From Planctomycetota bacterium (GTDB lineage Bacteria; Planctomycetota; Planctomycetia; Gemmatales; HRBIN36), in contig JACTMY010000008.1 of assembly GCA_014584395.1 (NCBI GenBank), positions 62,001-126,000 of the forward strand: DNA of 64,000 bases. The letters run 5' to 3'. This document shows positions 17,601-26,712 of this stretch, piece after piece (position 1 is the first letter of the stretch; each line of letters begins with the position of its first letter). The notes under the pieces were generated by a model. It was not told the DNA's origin and searched no databases. It worked only from the letters and a program-made list of their open reading frames with translations. The translations under genes and the position numbers were made by a program.

Positions 17601-17654
17601 CACGGCATAAAGACAAACGGCAAAGCCAAGGCCTAAAACGATCTTTTGACGCAA
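14601..17654 (-). CDS. Membrane-bound sigma-54-dependent transcriptional activator (PDZ-like, multi-TM, GAF, AAA+, Fis HTH)
   Basis: A 1017-residue regulator with an unusual plan. Residues 5-24 are a membrane segment; about 60-100 look PDZ-like ([20 protein letters not shown]); about 150-460 hold roughly eight further membrane helices; a GAF-like domain covers about 480-640; a short coiled coil follows ([20 protein letters not shown]). The AAA+ core has Walker A GESGTGKE (about 716), the sigma-54 contact loop GAFTGA (about 766), Walker B FLDEIGD and the RxDLxYRLNV segment. The last 40 residues form a Fis-type helix-turn-helix. It should activate RNA polymerase with sigma-54 in response to a membrane or small-molecule signal. 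The divergent hydrolase gene has a matching promoter and is the likely target. Confidence 0.92.
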   Translation of the reverse strand: MRQKIVLGLGFAVCLYAVIVVAYAQQANEIGVSCAFDTTVHRTYEEYFFKDRTHEGPLPKEGDRIIEVANVPVSNWSSFLSIVSRLHIPTLFPRYQTRDRATFEDLEKLYQQQHISVVQRGPQVLVRVRFESSQANHPVPGVAWSVLGTPPVAEFVPSLLWFFVKLGLFFIGALVYWQRPLDESAYRFFLLCACTMGAFMGGYHWLRIASSPLLVLIFMICAVTLPIVSLHFYLVYPQPKTFLVQRPKLTKALMYGIPWLWLGVMIVTLLALIISHRVVKDPASVNQWSSLLLKEAYIAVGLAAFYFMGCIASLIHSLLTSLPQSKQRNQVKWILAGATLATIPIGYTLFLAVTDADKFGMGGSTWPMFFASLCITVAYGISISRYGLMEVRDVLNLSILSLGISVAAGIVYTGLVFLGMLLIESREHAPSPFWQATWVSVTAWVMLSFLHLARSRLRNILHRRLHRTKFQLDETLKRMSTAVEQQVDPQLVCRRFMHALSELVNLEQGAIFLREGDPPVYRLVAHLGAEPKVKELTPGSPLIDTLMQSPIIRARPPGSIGLDPVQRQLQQFHARTALPLRHEGVLLAVLIAGQAEHGESDIETLHLLTTFAQIAGLALHGAQGHQLFEALNRELQTKVEKISEQQRLIVTLQTQLQKQIAQAPAAAPGELVAVQASKNGVDPNPHAAGGMVGGSDAIRHLQQITRKVAASSSAVLIRGESGTGKELVARAIHELSARAKGPFVKVHCAALSPGLLESELFGHVKGAFTGAHKDKVGRFELADGGDLFLDEIGDINLDIQTKLLRVLQEMTFERVGSSAPIQVDVRIIAATHQDLERLMKEGKFREDLFYRLNVITIRTPPLRERREDLSELAMHFLAIYTHKSGKRDLTQIDDDVLAAFKAYAWPGNVRELENVIERAVVLAEGRSITMNELPEELRRGQPVVWPMPPGERTGLGEGSAMDDRPWLAQQEEIERQRLVQALAAASGNKARAARALGLPRSTFISKLEKYGLLPRRV

Positions 17655-17744
17655 GATGAACGCTCGGCAGGTAACGAATCGTCAACTTCTCGGCGCTCGT
17701 CATTATACGATTCTTAAAGTTCAATGCCGTAAAAAACTGAAGCG

Positions 17745-17905
17745 TGTGACGAAAATCGTTAACGAGCGCGTTAAGTTAATGCTCGTGGATAAGGTTTGAA
17801 TGAGATGAAGTGCCGGTTCATTTTTTCTTTACTTCCCAGATTAACAAATGATCGTCGAATTTTCGTTATTCGGCGCCGAAAGTGTGTGTCGAAAAATTGA
17901 CGAAT
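17745..17905 (+). promoter_or_regulatory. Three copies of a CGAAAAT-centred motif: candidate activator sites
   Basis: Related 18-21 base motifs occur at 17745-17765 (TGTGACGAAAATCGTTAACGA without its last base), at 17849-17869 on the opposite strand (core AACGAAAATTCGACGA) and at 17885-17905 (core GTCGAAAAATTGACGA). They lie about 215, 105 and 70 bases upstream of the sigma-54-type promoter at 17965, the usual range for enhancer sites bound by sigma-54 activators. The spacing and similarity are seen directly; binding by the adjacent regulator is inferred. Confidence 0.4.
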
Positions 17906-17964
17906 CAACACTAGTACCTCATCTTAAGCAGGTAATTATTTGAGATTGCGGTCGTCATTTGATT

Positions 17965-17980
17965 TGGCATGAAAGCTGCC
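17965..17980 (+). promoter_or_regulatory. Sigma-54 (-24/-12) promoter upstream of the alpha/beta hydrolase gene
   Basis: TGGCATGAAAGCTGCC matches the consensus TGGCAC-N5-TTGC: GG at 17966-17967 and GC at 17978-17979 have the exact required 10-base gap. Transcription would start near 17991, giving a 5' leader of about 75 bases before the GTG at 18067. The gene for a sigma-54 activator lies divergently on the other side of this intergenic region. Confidence 0.65.
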
Positions 17981-18066
17981 TATATGAAAACCTCGCCTTG
18001 TGTGTATCATCTTGACCCAATACCTTCGATGAGCGAAGGTTCTACCTGCCCCAGGAAGGAGCTGAA

Positions 18067-18930
18067 GTGAAGTTCGCAGCGCAACCCCTTGATTCGACAA
18101 CTTGGCATTCCGTTCAGCAACTGCCTCGGCTCAGCTCGGCCGTGTTATCACATTACACCGTGCGCTTTCAGACATGGGGCCAGGGCAGGCCTTTGGTCCT
18201 GGTCCCCGGCTTGGCTGGAGGCATGGGACTGGTCACACCGTTGGCGGAGCGCTTGGCCCAGCAGCATTACCAGGTCATCAGCTATGAGCTGCGGGGCGAG
18301 GACGATTGTTTCTCCCTGCGGCGGCGCTTTGACCTGAATGATCTGGTCAACGACCTGGACGAATTCATTCAGGATCGGCGCTTGGAGAAGCCGCTCGTTT
18401 TGGGCATCTCTTTTGGCGGCGCCATCGCCTTGCACCTGGCGGCCCGCAATCCGCATCGGCTCGCCGGGGTGATTACGCAAGGACTGAACCTGCGTTTCGA
18501 AAAGTCGCTGCTCCGCCACATCGCGGGGCACGTTCTCTCCGAATATCCGTTGCCGCGAAACAGTCCGTTCGTCAATCAGTTCTTCAATCTGCTCTTCGGC
18601 GGCAAGCCGCGTGATCGCTCGGTGTCGGACTTTGTCGCCAGCCAGATTTGGCAAACGGATCAAAGCGTCATGACGCACCGCTTCCGCCTGGCGGAAAAGC
18701 TGAATCTGAAGCCGATCCTGAATCAATTGAAGCTGCCCGTGATGTTGATCAACGCGGAAAAGGATTTGCTGGTCTCGGCCAAGGCCGTGGATGAATTCGC
18801 CCGGGGCGTGCCGCACGCGGTGATCAAGGAGATGCCCGGCGCTGGCCATCTCGCCTTCGTGACCCACACCGAGCCGATCAGCCGCCTGGCGGCCCAGTTC
18901 GCCGACCAGATGATTTGGAAGAAAAAGTAA
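18067..18930 (+). CDS. Alpha/beta hydrolase
   Basis: A 287-residue alpha/beta-hydrolase-fold protein. The oxyanion region is LVPGLAGGMGLVTPLAERL, the nucleophile elbow is GISFGG with Ser115, and the catalytic His is probably H261 in GAGHLAF; the acid is likely the Asp in NAEKDLLVSAKA. No signal peptide is seen, so it is cytoplasmic. Members hydrolyse esters, lactones, epoxides or similar bonds; the substrate cannot be read from sequence. The GTG start at 18067 follows AGGAAGGAG. The gene has a sigma-54-type promoter and stands divergent to a sigma-54 activator, so expression is probably conditional. A strong terminator follows. Confidence 0.88.
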   Translation: MKFAAQPLDSTTWHSVQQLPRLSSAVLSHYTVRFQTWGQGRPLVLVPGLAGGMGLVTPLAERLAQQHYQVISYELRGEDDCFSLRRRFDLNDLVNDLDEFIQDRRLEKPLVLGISFGGAIALHLAARNPHRLAGVITQGLNLRFEKSLLRHIAGHVLSEYPLPRNSPFVNQFFNLLFGGKPRDRSVSDFVASQIWQTDQSVMTHRFRLAEKLNLKPILNQLKLPVMLINAEKDLLVSAKAVDEFARGVPHAVIKEMPGAGHLAFVTHTEPISRLAAQFADQMIWKKK

Positions 18931-18948
18931 CCCGCTGAACTATCGACT

Positions 18949-18995
18949 CCCCCGGCCGAGGAACCCCGTCTCTCCCTCCTCGGCCGGGGGTTTTA
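18949..18995 (+). terminator. Rho-independent terminator after the hydrolase gene
   Basis: A perfect 14-bp stem, CCCCCGGCCGAGGA (18949-18962) with TCCTCGGCCGGGGG (18977-18990), is followed by TTTTAGTTTTT. It lies 18 bases after the hydrolase stop codon. Confidence 0.92.
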
Positions 18996-19044
18996 GTTTT
19001 TATTTACTGTGCTTTGACGCTGAGTCATCTTGCTCTTGATGACT

Positions 19045-20064
19045 TCACGGTCGCGATGACGACTTCAATTTTCCCGAAATAAGGCTGATGAGTTGATCGG
19101 TCGAGGCGCGGCGGCAAAAGTCCGGCGTTTGCCGATGGCCTTCCTCGAGCACGTCTTCGACGGCGGTTTGCAGGCGTTGGGCGGGTTCGTCCTGTCCCGC
19201 GGCGCGCAGCATGGCCAACACGCAAAAGAGCAGGGGCAAGGGATCGACGCGGTCGGCAGGAGCGGCCTCGAGGGGCCCGCCGTGGATGCACTCATAGACG
19301 CGGATGCCCTGGCCATGGTTGATTCCGATGGCATGGGTGATGCCGCCGACGAGGCCGGACCCCAGATCGCTGATCATGTCGCCATAGAGATTCCCCGTGG
19401 CCAGCACGTCGAACTGATGAGGCCGGGCGACAAGCTGCATGAAGCAGTTGTCCACGATCATCTCCTTGGCCTCGAGGTCGGGATACTGCTTGGCGATCTC
19501 CTGGAAGCATTGCAGCATCAACCCATCGGCCAGCTTGAGGATGTTGGCCTTGTGGATGCAGTGGACGGTGCGGCGGCCCTCGGCCCGGGCGGTTTCGAAG
19601 ACGAAATGAAAAAAGCGGCGGCAGGCTGCTTCGGTGACGACCTTGATGCTTTCCACGACGCCGGGCACGATGACGTGTTCGATGGAGGTGTAGAGGTCTT
19701 CGGTGATCTCGCGGAGGAGCAGGATGTTGACGTTGTCGAACCGGGCGGGCAAGCCTCGGAGGTTGCGGATCGGCCGCACGGCGGCGAACAGGCCGAGCTT
19801 TTGCCGAAGGAGGACGTTGAAGTTGGCGTGGGTCCCTTCCTTGGGGTTGAGCAGTTTGGTCTTGAGCGCCAGGCCGCCTTGGCGGATGGCGTTTAGCATC
19901 GCTTCGGGCATGGGGTCGAGGCCCTGCTCCAGGGCATGGGCGCCAGCGGGAAAGACGAGCCAACGGCTGGTGTCGATGCCGGCTTGGGCGAGCAGCGTGC
20001 GGACGGCCCGCTCTTGCGCCAGCCCCAATCCACCACCTTGGATGAACACCACCTGATCTGCCAT
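19045..20064 (-). CDS. icd: Isocitrate/isopropylmalate dehydrogenase family protein (NAD-isocitrate dehydrogenase-like)
   Basis: A 339-residue beta-decarboxylating dehydrogenase. Key segments are LREITEDLYTSIEHVIVPGVVES (about 131-153), with the substrate-site YxxxEH region, HKANILKLADGL, DNCFMQLVARPHQFDVLATGNLYGDMISDLG with the metal-binding Asp residues, and GLVGGITHAIGINHG. These resemble eukaryotic-type NAD-dependent isocitrate dehydrogenase more than leuB. The expected reaction is oxidative decarboxylation of isocitrate to 2-oxoglutarate in the TCA cycle. The C-terminal His/Cys-containing tail is less typical and the N-terminal GGGLG motif is degenerate relative to GDGIG, so specificity is not certain. 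It stands alone, with the hydrolase convergent to it. Confidence 0.82.
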   Translation of the reverse strand: MADQVVFIQGGGLGLAQERAVRTLLAQAGIDTSRWLVFPAGAHALEQGLDPMPEAMLNAIRQGGLALKTKLLNPKEGTHANFNVLLRQKLGLFAAVRPIRNLRGLPARFDNVNILLLREITEDLYTSIEHVIVPGVVESIKVVTEAACRRFFHFVFETARAEGRRTVHCIHKANILKLADGLMLQCFQEIAKQYPDLEAKEMIVDNCFMQLVARPHQFDVLATGNLYGDMISDLGSGLVGGITHAIGINHGQGIRVYECIHGGPLEAAPADRVDPLPLLFCVLAMLRAAGQDEPAQRLQTAVEDVLEEGHRQTPDFCRRASTDQLISLISGKLKSSSRP

Positions 20065-20326
20065 GCGAAATACCTCGTTCGGCGCCGCGGTTTGTGGGGT
20101 AAGCTCGTTGTACTTGAGAAGCGTGTCACTTGCTAATCTGAATTATCTGAAAATGGCACAGCATGCAGGAAAGTCTCATTCGAGGTTGTAGGTTGATGGG
20201 CGATGCTGTGCGCAACGAGCCGAATAGAAAATTTTCTTAAATGGTGATTGCATTTCGTCATTTCAGCCAATAAACTCGGTCCCAATTCGTCCCTGGGCTG
20301 AATGTTTATCGCAATTATGGTGTGTC

Positions 20327-23300
20327 ATGAAGCGTCTTTGGACTGCTCTGGCCCTCGGTTCGCTCTGGTTCGGATTGGCTTCAAATCTCTCGGCTCAAAC
20401 CTTCACCTGGGAAGGTCCTTTGTCGGGTGCTTCCACATGGAGCGCTGCCAACTGGTCGCCCGGCACGCCACCCGTCGGCGGCGGCACGAATGTGTCTCTC
20501 TTTTTTACTGGCGCTACGACTGGATATACCGCCAACAATAACCTCGGCAATCCGTTCGTGGTCAACAGCATCCAGTTTGGACAGTTTTTTACCACAAGCT
20601 CGAGCATTGCGAATTCAGCAAGCAACAGCTTGCAATTGGGCGGCGCTAATCCCTCGATCGGCACGCCCATCGTCGGCGGCTTCGATCCCAACACGGGAAG
20701 CACGATTACTTTTTCCATGCCCTTGAGCCTCAATCCCAGTTCTGGTTCCGTCACCTTGGGCGGCATGGGCAATGGCGTCGTGGTCTTTAATGGTGTTTTG
20801 AGCGGCACCGCCAACCTGCGCATCGCGGGCAACCCCATCGTCAATACCTCGTTCGTGCGGCTGGGAGCGGCCAACACGTTTACGGGCAACGTCACCTTGG
20901 ATGGCGGGCATTTGGTGCTTAATAACGCCTCCGCCCTTGGCTCCGCCGTCACGAACAGCTTGATCGTCAACAGCGGCTGGCTCGGCTTCTCCGCCAGCAT
21001 CACCGTCGCCAACAACATCAACCTCAACAACCACTTGCAGCTCATGAGTTTGACCGGGTCGCTGACCCACACCGGCATCATCAGCGGCAATCACGACGTG
21101 CGCCTGAGCGGACTGACCTCTGGCACCTCGTCGGTGTCCCTCTTTGGTGCAAACACCTACACCGGTAAAACGATCATCGACACGGCCCCCATGTTCGGCC
21201 AAGGCACCAACGCGCCGATCAACAATGGCGTGCTCATCATCATTGGCGACACCGGCTCGATCAGCAACTCATCCGAAATTATCGTCCGCAGCGGTACCTT
21301 GACGGTGAACAACATCACCAACTTCACCGGCGGCGCGGGCGGTCGCATTAACGACAACGCCAATGTGCGCCTGGGCGGCGGCATCTACAACGTGATCTCG
21401 GGCACCGGCATCAACTACAACGAAACCGTCGCCAGCTTGATCCTGGAGTCCGGGCACAATACCGTCACGGTTCAGCCCACGGCTTCCTCCACGACGAAAG
21501 CCAGCTTTGCCAATCTGGTTCGCGAAAACCGGGCCACCATTCTCTTCCGTGGGAATAACCTGGGCGGTAATTTCACTTCCAATCAAGGATCCGTTGGCTT
21601 CAATAGCTCGCCCACCGGCGACATGATCGGCGGCGGCGGCGCGGCGGGGTCGACCAATATCAGCATCCTGCCCTATGCCATCGGCCATGACACCAACACA
21701 GGCGCGGGCAACAACCTCGTCACGATCGAGGGCGGCAGCGTCCGCCCCTTGAACTCGGCCACCGAATACGTCATCAACTCCATCACCGGCGGCACCACCA
21801 CCGACCACAACGTCCGCGTCTCCACGTCGATCAATCTCAATAGCCCCAATCTCACCACCCGCAATGCCCTGGTCATCACCGGCGGCACCGTGTCCAACTC
21901 CCAGGGCGGCGCCTTAAGGCTGACCAGCGGCACGATCCTGAGCACTGGCTCGATCACCATCAGTGCCAACCTCGATTTCGGCAGCCAGGAAGCAATCGTT
22001 TTCAGCACGGCTGGTTTGAACCTCACCGGGGTGATCTCGGGCACCGGCGGCTTCACCAAGGCGGGTTCCGGAGAGTTGGTGTTGACCAACGCCAACAATA
22101 ACTATTCCGGCGTCACCACAATCAACGCCGGCAGGATCACGATCGGCAATGCGGCCGCGCTCGGCAATTCCACGTCGATTCAAACCGGCGGTCCGAACAC
22201 CAATCTGGACAACCTGTTTCGCGCGAGCCTGGCCACCAACACCACGAACACGATCGCCCTGTCGCAAGGCATCACGGTGCATTCGGGATTGTTCGACTTG
22301 AACGTTCCCACCAACGGCACCTTGCAGCTCAATGGCCAAATCTCCGGCGCGGGCGGCCTGATGACGTCCGGCACCGGCACCGTGGTCTTGACCAATGCCA
22401 ATAACAACTACACGGGCATGACCCGCGTCTTCAACGGCTTCCTGCGCTTCGGCAGCGATGCCCACCTGGGCAACGGCGGCGGCGTCGATATCGGGGCGAC
22501 GACCACGACCGGTGTCGTGCTGGACGGCCATTGGACGACGAACCGCCAAGTGAACATCTCCTTCAGCTCCCTGGTCAACACCAACGGTTTTAACTGGACG
22601 CAGAATGGTCCCTTCACCGGCACCAGCACCGCCACCCTCAATAAAGGCGGTGCGGGAACCTTCACGCTCAACGCCGACAAGCAAAACAGCACCTTCGCCG
22701 GCACCCTCAACGTCAATGCCGGACGCATGAACGTCAACGGCTACCTGGCCGCCTCCAGCAACGCCTTCACCGTCGCCGCCAACGCCTTCCTAGGCGGCAC
22801 GGGCGAGATCGACCGACCTGTCACGATCAGTTCGGGAGGCACGCTGGCGCCAGGAGAAAGCCCCGGCACGTTGACCGTCTCCTCGCGCATCGCCACGGCC
22901 GTCACCTTCAGTGCCAATGCGATTTTTGAATTCGACATCCATAACGCCATTGGCACGATGGGCGCCAATTGGGATTTGCTACACGTCCCCAACGCCGCCG
23001 TCAGCCTGCCGACCGCGATGACCGTTCGCCTGGTGGGTCTGGACAACTCCAACAGCCCTGGCGCGGTCCTCAACTGGGATTTCGCCAACAACTACACTTG
23101 GCAGTTCATCTCCGCCAGCAGCTTCACCGGCACCGCGTTCGGTTCCGTCGTCTTCACCATCGACACGTCGGCGTTTGCTGACAACAATCCCCTGGGCGGC
23201 GGCTCCTTTTCCATCATTCAAGTCGGCTCCACGGGGCTGGCCCTGCAGTTCAACAGCGCCGTCGTCCCTGAGCCGGGCACGCTCGCCTTGTTTGGCGGTT

Positions 23301-23374
23301 TGGCCGGCGCTGCGGGCGGGCTGGGCTGGTATCGCCGGCGGCAAAAGCTGCTCGCCGCCGCGGAGCCGGAATAA
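20327..23374 (+). CDS. Autotransporter-like beta-strand-repeat protein with PEP-CTERM tag
   Basis: A 1015-residue secreted protein. A signal peptide (MKRLWTALALGSLWFGLASN, cut near LSA) is followed by a very Asn/Thr/Gly-rich body of parallel beta-helix type. Repeat units such as TKAGSGELVLTNANNNYSGV and TSGTGTVVLTNANNNYTGM match the autotransporter-associated beta-strand repeat. A PEP-CTERM tag closes the protein: VVPEPGTLALFGG, a hydrophobic stretch and RRRQK. There is no outer-membrane beta-barrel, so despite the repeat name it is not a true autotransporter. It is probably a long fibre-like surface or matrix protein. The gene has no clear ribosome-binding site and no operon partner. Confidence 0.88.
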   Translation: MKRLWTALALGSLWFGLASNLSAQTFTWEGPLSGASTWSAANWSPGTPPVGGGTNVSLFFTGATTGYTANNNLGNPFVVNSIQFGQFFTTSSSIANSASNSLQLGGANPSIGTPIVGGFDPNTGSTITFSMPLSLNPSSGSVTLGGMGNGVVVFNGVLSGTANLRIAGNPIVNTSFVRLGAANTFTGNVTLDGGHLVLNNASALGSAVTNSLIVNSGWLGFSASITVANNINLNNHLQLMSLTGSLTHTGIISGNHDVRLSGLTSGTSSVSLFGANTYTGKTIIDTAPMFGQGTNAPINNGVLIIIGDTGSISNSSEIIVRSGTLTVNNITNFTGGAGGRINDNANVRLGGGIYNVISGTGINYNETVASLILESGHNTVTVQPTASSTTKASFANLVRENRATILFRGNNLGGNFTSNQGSVGFNSSPTGDMIGGGGAAGSTNISILPYAIGHDTNTGAGNNLVTIEGGSVRPLNSATEYVINSITGGTTTDHNVRVSTSINLNSPNLTTRNALVITGGTVSNSQGGALRLTSGTILSTGSITISANLDFGSQEAIVFSTAGLNLTGVISGTGGFTKAGSGELVLTNANNNYSGVTTINAGRITIGNAAALGNSTSIQTGGPNTNLDNLFRASLATNTTNTIALSQGITVHSGLFDLNVPTNGTLQLNGQISGAGGLMTSGTGTVVLTNANNNYTGMTRVFNGFLRFGSDAHLGNGGGVDIGATTTTGVVLDGHWTTNRQVNISFSSLVNTNGFNWTQNGPFTGTSTATLNKGGAGTFTLNADKQNSTFAGTLNVNAGRMNVNGYLAASSNAFTVAANAFLGGTGEIDRPVTISSGGTLAPGESPGTLTVSSRIATAVTFSANAIFEFDIHNAIGTMGANWDLLHVPNAAVSLPTAMTVRLVGLDNSNSPGAVLNWDFANNYTWQFISASSFTGTAFGSVVFTIDTSAFADNNPLGGGSFSIIQVGSTGLALQFNSAVVPEPGTLALFGGLAGAAGGLGWYRRRQKLLAAAEPE

Positions 23375-23401
23375 GCCGCTCCATCGCTCTCGCATCGCAA
23401 G

Positions 23402-23425
23402 CCCTCGAAGTTTCTTCGAGGGTTT
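23402..23425 (+). terminator. Hairpin terminator after the PEP-CTERM gene
   Basis: CCCTCGAAG (23402-23410) and CTTCGAGGG (23414-23422) pair perfectly around TTT, followed by TTTG. The U-run is short. It also lies just upstream of the small frame at 23440. Confidence 0.65.
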
Positions 23426-23439
23426 GTAGTTGTATATGG

Positions 23440-23697
23440 ATGTCGCATCGCCAGGCGGCCCGCGAAGCCATTCGCGCCGGCCAGGCGCCCAAGACGCTGG
23501 CCAAGGCATGGAGCGGACGTGATCGGTATGGCGTGTCGGGTTCGATCGCGCGTTACATCGATCAGCGCTATGGCCGGGAGAAGACGCGGGAACTGCTCAA
23601 GGTCGTCAATCAGCAGCAAGCTCTCGAAGCGCTGCACACGACCGAGGCCGCCTTGCTCGAGGATTGGGTCAACCACGTCAAAAATGTACCGCATTAG
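23440..23697 (+). CDS. Small hypothetical protein resembling the C-terminal tail of a metallopeptidase
   Basis: An 85-residue frame with no recognisable ribosome-binding site; it begins only 15 bases after a terminator hairpin. The segment SGSIARYIDQRYGREKTRELLKV and the ending ALLEDWVNHV resemble the C-terminal helices of gluzincin-like (peptidase MA) proteins, which normally follow an HExxH active site. No such site is present here. It may be a relic of a longer gene or a spurious frame; composition looks coding. Confidence 0.4.
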   Translation: MSHRQAAREAIRAGQAPKTLAKAWSGRDRYGVSGSIARYIDQRYGREKTRELLKVVNQQQALEALHTTEAALLEDWVNHVKNVPH

Positions 23698-23751
23698 AAG
23701 TCTGCCGTCGTTCCCCTAAGGCGGCGGTCCTAACTCTTCACCCGCACCGGC

Positions 23752-24876
23752 TCACCAGATGTGCCCCACGCTGAGCAGCCAACCGTCCGTCGGTTTCGTT
23801 TCCGGCCAGCCATTCGTGAAATGGAGTTGGCGCTGGAAGACGTAACCCACCTCGACGAAGGAGCGAATGGGGAGCCTCCATTTGCTGATGATGGGCAGGT
23901 CCACCTTGGGCAGCACCTCGAAGCCGACGGCCACGCGCAGATCGCTGTATTCGACCCGCTCGGCATGGCCATCGTCATTTTTGTAGGACCAGCGGCCGCC
24001 GCCGTATTCACCGCGGGCATAGACGCAATAGGTCCCTTGTTCGTCGAGTTGGAAGCTGATCTTGGGTTCCGGAAACACCAGTTGAAACTGCCATCGGGGC
24101 GTGGGTTGCCAGAGCAAGCCGCCCACGGGCAGCATCTTGATGCGATTACGCTGCATATGCATCACGCCCGCGGCCAGGTGCAAATCGTTCGTCAGGGAGA
24201 AGACGCCGATCGCATGGCCGGGGATGCGGAAGGCGTCGGGAGGCGTCGTGCGGAAATCGGTGTAAAGCCCCGGCAGAAAGCGGACCTCGCTGCTCACGTC
24301 CGCCGACCATAATTGCCGCCACACCAGGTCCAGATACAGGTCATAGACGCGGGGGGGCAAATCCGGCATGACGGCCGCCCCATCGCCCGTCGGCCCGGAC
24401 CACCAATGGATATTGAAGCCCACGCCGACGTCGAAAAAATAACTTTGTTCATGCGTCCAATCGGCCAGGCCAAAGAGCGTATCGAGGCGCGGCCGTTCTT
24501 CCCAGTCGATGATGTTGAAGCGGCCGTCGCCCCGGCTCAGGATCATTTGCAAGGCGTGGACATGGGAAGCCGTGGACCAGGGCGACATGATTTCACCGTC
24601 GACGTCGATGACCGCTTCCGAGGGCGGAGCAGGATCATGATGGAGGGAGATTTCCTTGGGACCCAGGCGAAAGTTCCAGGAAGCGTTAAACGTGGACGAG
24701 CGGTCCGGCTCCACCCAGAGGGGCGCCGGTCCGAGCGGCAATTGCGATAGGGGCGTCGGCGGCGGCAGCTCCTCATGGCGCGCCTCGACGGCCATCGTCG
24801 AAGGCGTTTCGGGAAGCGGCGGTAGCTCTGGAAGCTGCCACAAGCAACAGGTCAACAGGCCGAGTTGAAACAGCAT
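23752..24876 (-). CDS. DUF6268 family outer-membrane beta-barrel protein
   Basis: About 374 residues from the start at 24876 (MLFQLGLLTCCLWQLPEL); the longer frame to 25035 adds 53 residues that do not look like a signal peptide. The body consists of alternating aromatic beta-strands, for example VGVGFNIHWWSGP, VYDLYLDLVWRQLWSAD, WQFQLVFPEPKISFQL and YCVYARGEYGGGRWSY, and it ends in LLSVGHIW, the terminal aromatic signature of outer-membrane barrels. DUF6268 proteins are common in planctomycetes and have no known substrate. It is probably a porin-like or structural outer-membrane protein. It stands alone. Confidence 0.78.
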   Translation of the reverse strand: MLFQLGLLTCCLWQLPELPPLPETPSTMAVEARHEELPPPTPLSQLPLGPAPLWVEPDRSSTFNASWNFRLGPKEISLHHDPAPPSEAVIDVDGEIMSPWSTASHVHALQMILSRGDGRFNIIDWEERPRLDTLFGLADWTHEQSYFFDVGVGFNIHWWSGPTGDGAAVMPDLPPRVYDLYLDLVWRQLWSADVSSEVRFLPGLYTDFRTTPPDAFRIPGHAIGVFSLTNDLHLAAGVMHMQRNRIKMLPVGGLLWQPTPRWQFQLVFPEPKISFQLDEQGTYCVYARGEYGGGRWSYKNDDGHAERVEYSDLRVAVGFEVLPKVDLPIISKWRLPIRSFVEVGYVFQRQLHFTNGWPETKPTDGWLLSVGHIW

Positions 24877-25105
24877 CGACCACGCCCTTTCATGAACCCT
24901 TGGAAGAAGCTGGGGGAGATAAAGAAAGCGGCTCGCGCTGTCAAGTTCAAGCCGGACCATGGCGAACTTAGCATGGAATGGCTCAGATCTCAACTTGCCA
25001 GTCAACATCCAAGGCGAGGGTGATTTGATTGGCATGGGCTGGGCGATTCTGAAAAAGGCAAACCAATTGCCAAGGCGAATGAGAAGCCTGTGGTGATCAA
25101 GGAGA

Positions 25106-26443
25106 TCACGAAGCCCAGGTCCAGTGAACCTCGAAACCAGCTTGAGTCAGCCACTGGCTCATCTCTAGGGTGCTTCGTGAATCGTGCACGGGGAACTGTT
25201 CCAGACGGTCCGCGTCGGTCTGGCCGTACCCGCCAGGTGCAGTGCAACTGCCCGCACTCATTTGGGTGATGCAGGCCATGGCCAAGCGATCGCGCAGGCT
25301 TGGGGATTCTCTGGTGGAGAGCACCAGGTTGGCTGCGGGGAAAACGAGCCGCAAGGCGCAATAAAAACGAACCAAATCGTCATCGTGGATGTGGCAAACG
25401 GGCGTGAATGGCGCGGGAGCCTCATGGATGCGCGGCAGACTGAAGGAAAGCTGCACGCGGGGAAAGCGGACTTGTAGATACGCGGCGTGAGCGACAAGCG
25501 CGCGCAAGTCGCGTTCGGGTTGAGCCAGTCCCAGAAGGATGCCCAGTCCCAAACGGTTCATGCCAGCCTCCGCGGCGCGTTCCGGCGCTTCCAGCCGCCA
25601 ATCATACCAGACTTTGGTGCCTAAAGGATGATGCCGGGCATATTCGGCTTCATCATAGGTTTCTTGATACAAGGTGACGCCTTCCACGCCCGCTTGCCTG
25701 AGGTGTTGGTAGTTCAAGGTGGACTGTGCCGCGATTTCCACCGCCAGATCCAAGCCGCGAGCCTTCAGCGCGGCGGCGATTTCACAGAAATAGGCCGGCG
25801 ACGTTAGCCGTGGAAAATCGCTGGCCACCAGCAGCAGATGGCGAAAGCCCATTTGCTCCAGCACATCGGCTTGGGATCTGACCTCGGCCAGGTTCAATTG
25901 CACGCGCGGCTGCTGATTCGGAAAACGAAATGCGCAGTACAGGCAATGATTGATGCAGTGATTGGACAAATAAAGCGGCGCGTAAAGTGCCATGCGCCAT
26001 TGCGCAGCCTGCGTTCGGAGGGGAGGAAAATGCTTTAGGGTGGCTTGCCTGGCCTGGGCGAGCAAGTCAGGCAGCGGCAGCACCAAGAATTTGGATAGCC
26101 GCGACAGGACTTCCTGGATGCGCTCATCTGCATCAGTGGCCAAGGCCCCGCGGGGCATCCGTGGCGGACGTGCATCCTGGCGCAATCGGGCGAACGAAGC
26201 ATCCACGGCTGTCACCATGCGCTTCTGGTCGTCGCTCAGGTGCGGCGAATATTTGTTAAGGACCTGATAGCGCCAACGTTCGAACTTATCCGCTAAAGGC
26301 AGCGCTCGATCAGATGGCAACGGCTGCGCTTGATACAAATGGGGCGCCGCGGCTTCCAATAACGGGATGCGCACCGCCGCATCGGCATCGGCACGCTGGA
26401 CCAAGGCAATGAATTCATCCAAAGGCGGGAGGGTATGCATCAC
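25106..26443 (-). CDS. thiH: ThiH/HydG-type radical SAM enzyme, probable 2-iminoacetate synthase
   Basis: A 445-residue radical SAM protein. The cluster motif is CINHCLYC (C163, C167, C170), preceded by YAPLYLSNH as in ThiH. Further hallmarks are AAQSTLNYQHLRQAGVEGVTL, YQETYDEAEYARHHP and ITQMSAGSCTAPGGYG. ThiH splits tyrosine to give dehydroglycine for the thiazole of thiamine. HydG, the relative that feeds [FeFe]-hydrogenase maturation, carries a second Cys cluster at its C-terminus; this protein ends in HWTWAS without it, so ThiH is favoured. The N-terminus is about 100 residues longer than E. coli ThiH. No other thi genes are nearby. Confidence 0.85.
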   Translation of the reverse strand: MMHTLPPLDEFIALVQRADADAAVRIPLLEAAAPHLYQAQPLPSDRALPLADKFERWRYQVLNKYSPHLSDDQKRMVTAVDASFARLRQDARPPRMPRGALATDADERIQEVLSRLSKFLVLPLPDLLAQARQATLKHFPPLRTQAAQWRMALYAPLYLSNHCINHCLYCAFRFPNQQPRVQLNLAEVRSQADVLEQMGFRHLLLVASDFPRLTSPAYFCEIAAALKARGLDLAVEIAAQSTLNYQHLRQAGVEGVTLYQETYDEAEYARHHPLGTKVWYDWRLEAPERAAEAGMNRLGLGILLGLAQPERDLRALVAHAAYLQVRFPRVQLSFSLPRIHEAPAPFTPVCHIHDDDLVRFYCALRLVFPAANLVLSTRESPSLRDRLAMACITQMSAGSCTAPGGYGQTDADRLEQFPVHDSRSTLEMSQWLTQAGFEVHWTWAS

Positions 26444-26712
26444 GCTGCCTTAATAGGTTTCGTTCATGCTGCGGTGTTATTATAAGAGAATGCCGACTTG
26501 GATGTAGCCGATGGCGCATCGATCCGGACACATCGTTGGGCTGGCGAGCCGGTCTTTCGCGGTATTGAAGGGCAAATTGCTCCATGATCGTCTGGGGTCC
26601 ATCATGTGGAAGGAGTCATTCGATGGCCAAGCCAGCGCATGCGTCGCTTGCAATCCGGGCTCATGAACCATAAGTTTTATGGAATCTGTGTCTTTATCGA
26701 GGACCAGTTCAC

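Noticed and set aside
20327-23374. Autotransporter identity for the large PEP-CTERM protein
   Set aside because: It lacks a C-terminal beta-barrel; only the beta-strand repeat is shared, and the PEP-CTERM tag gives a different export route.
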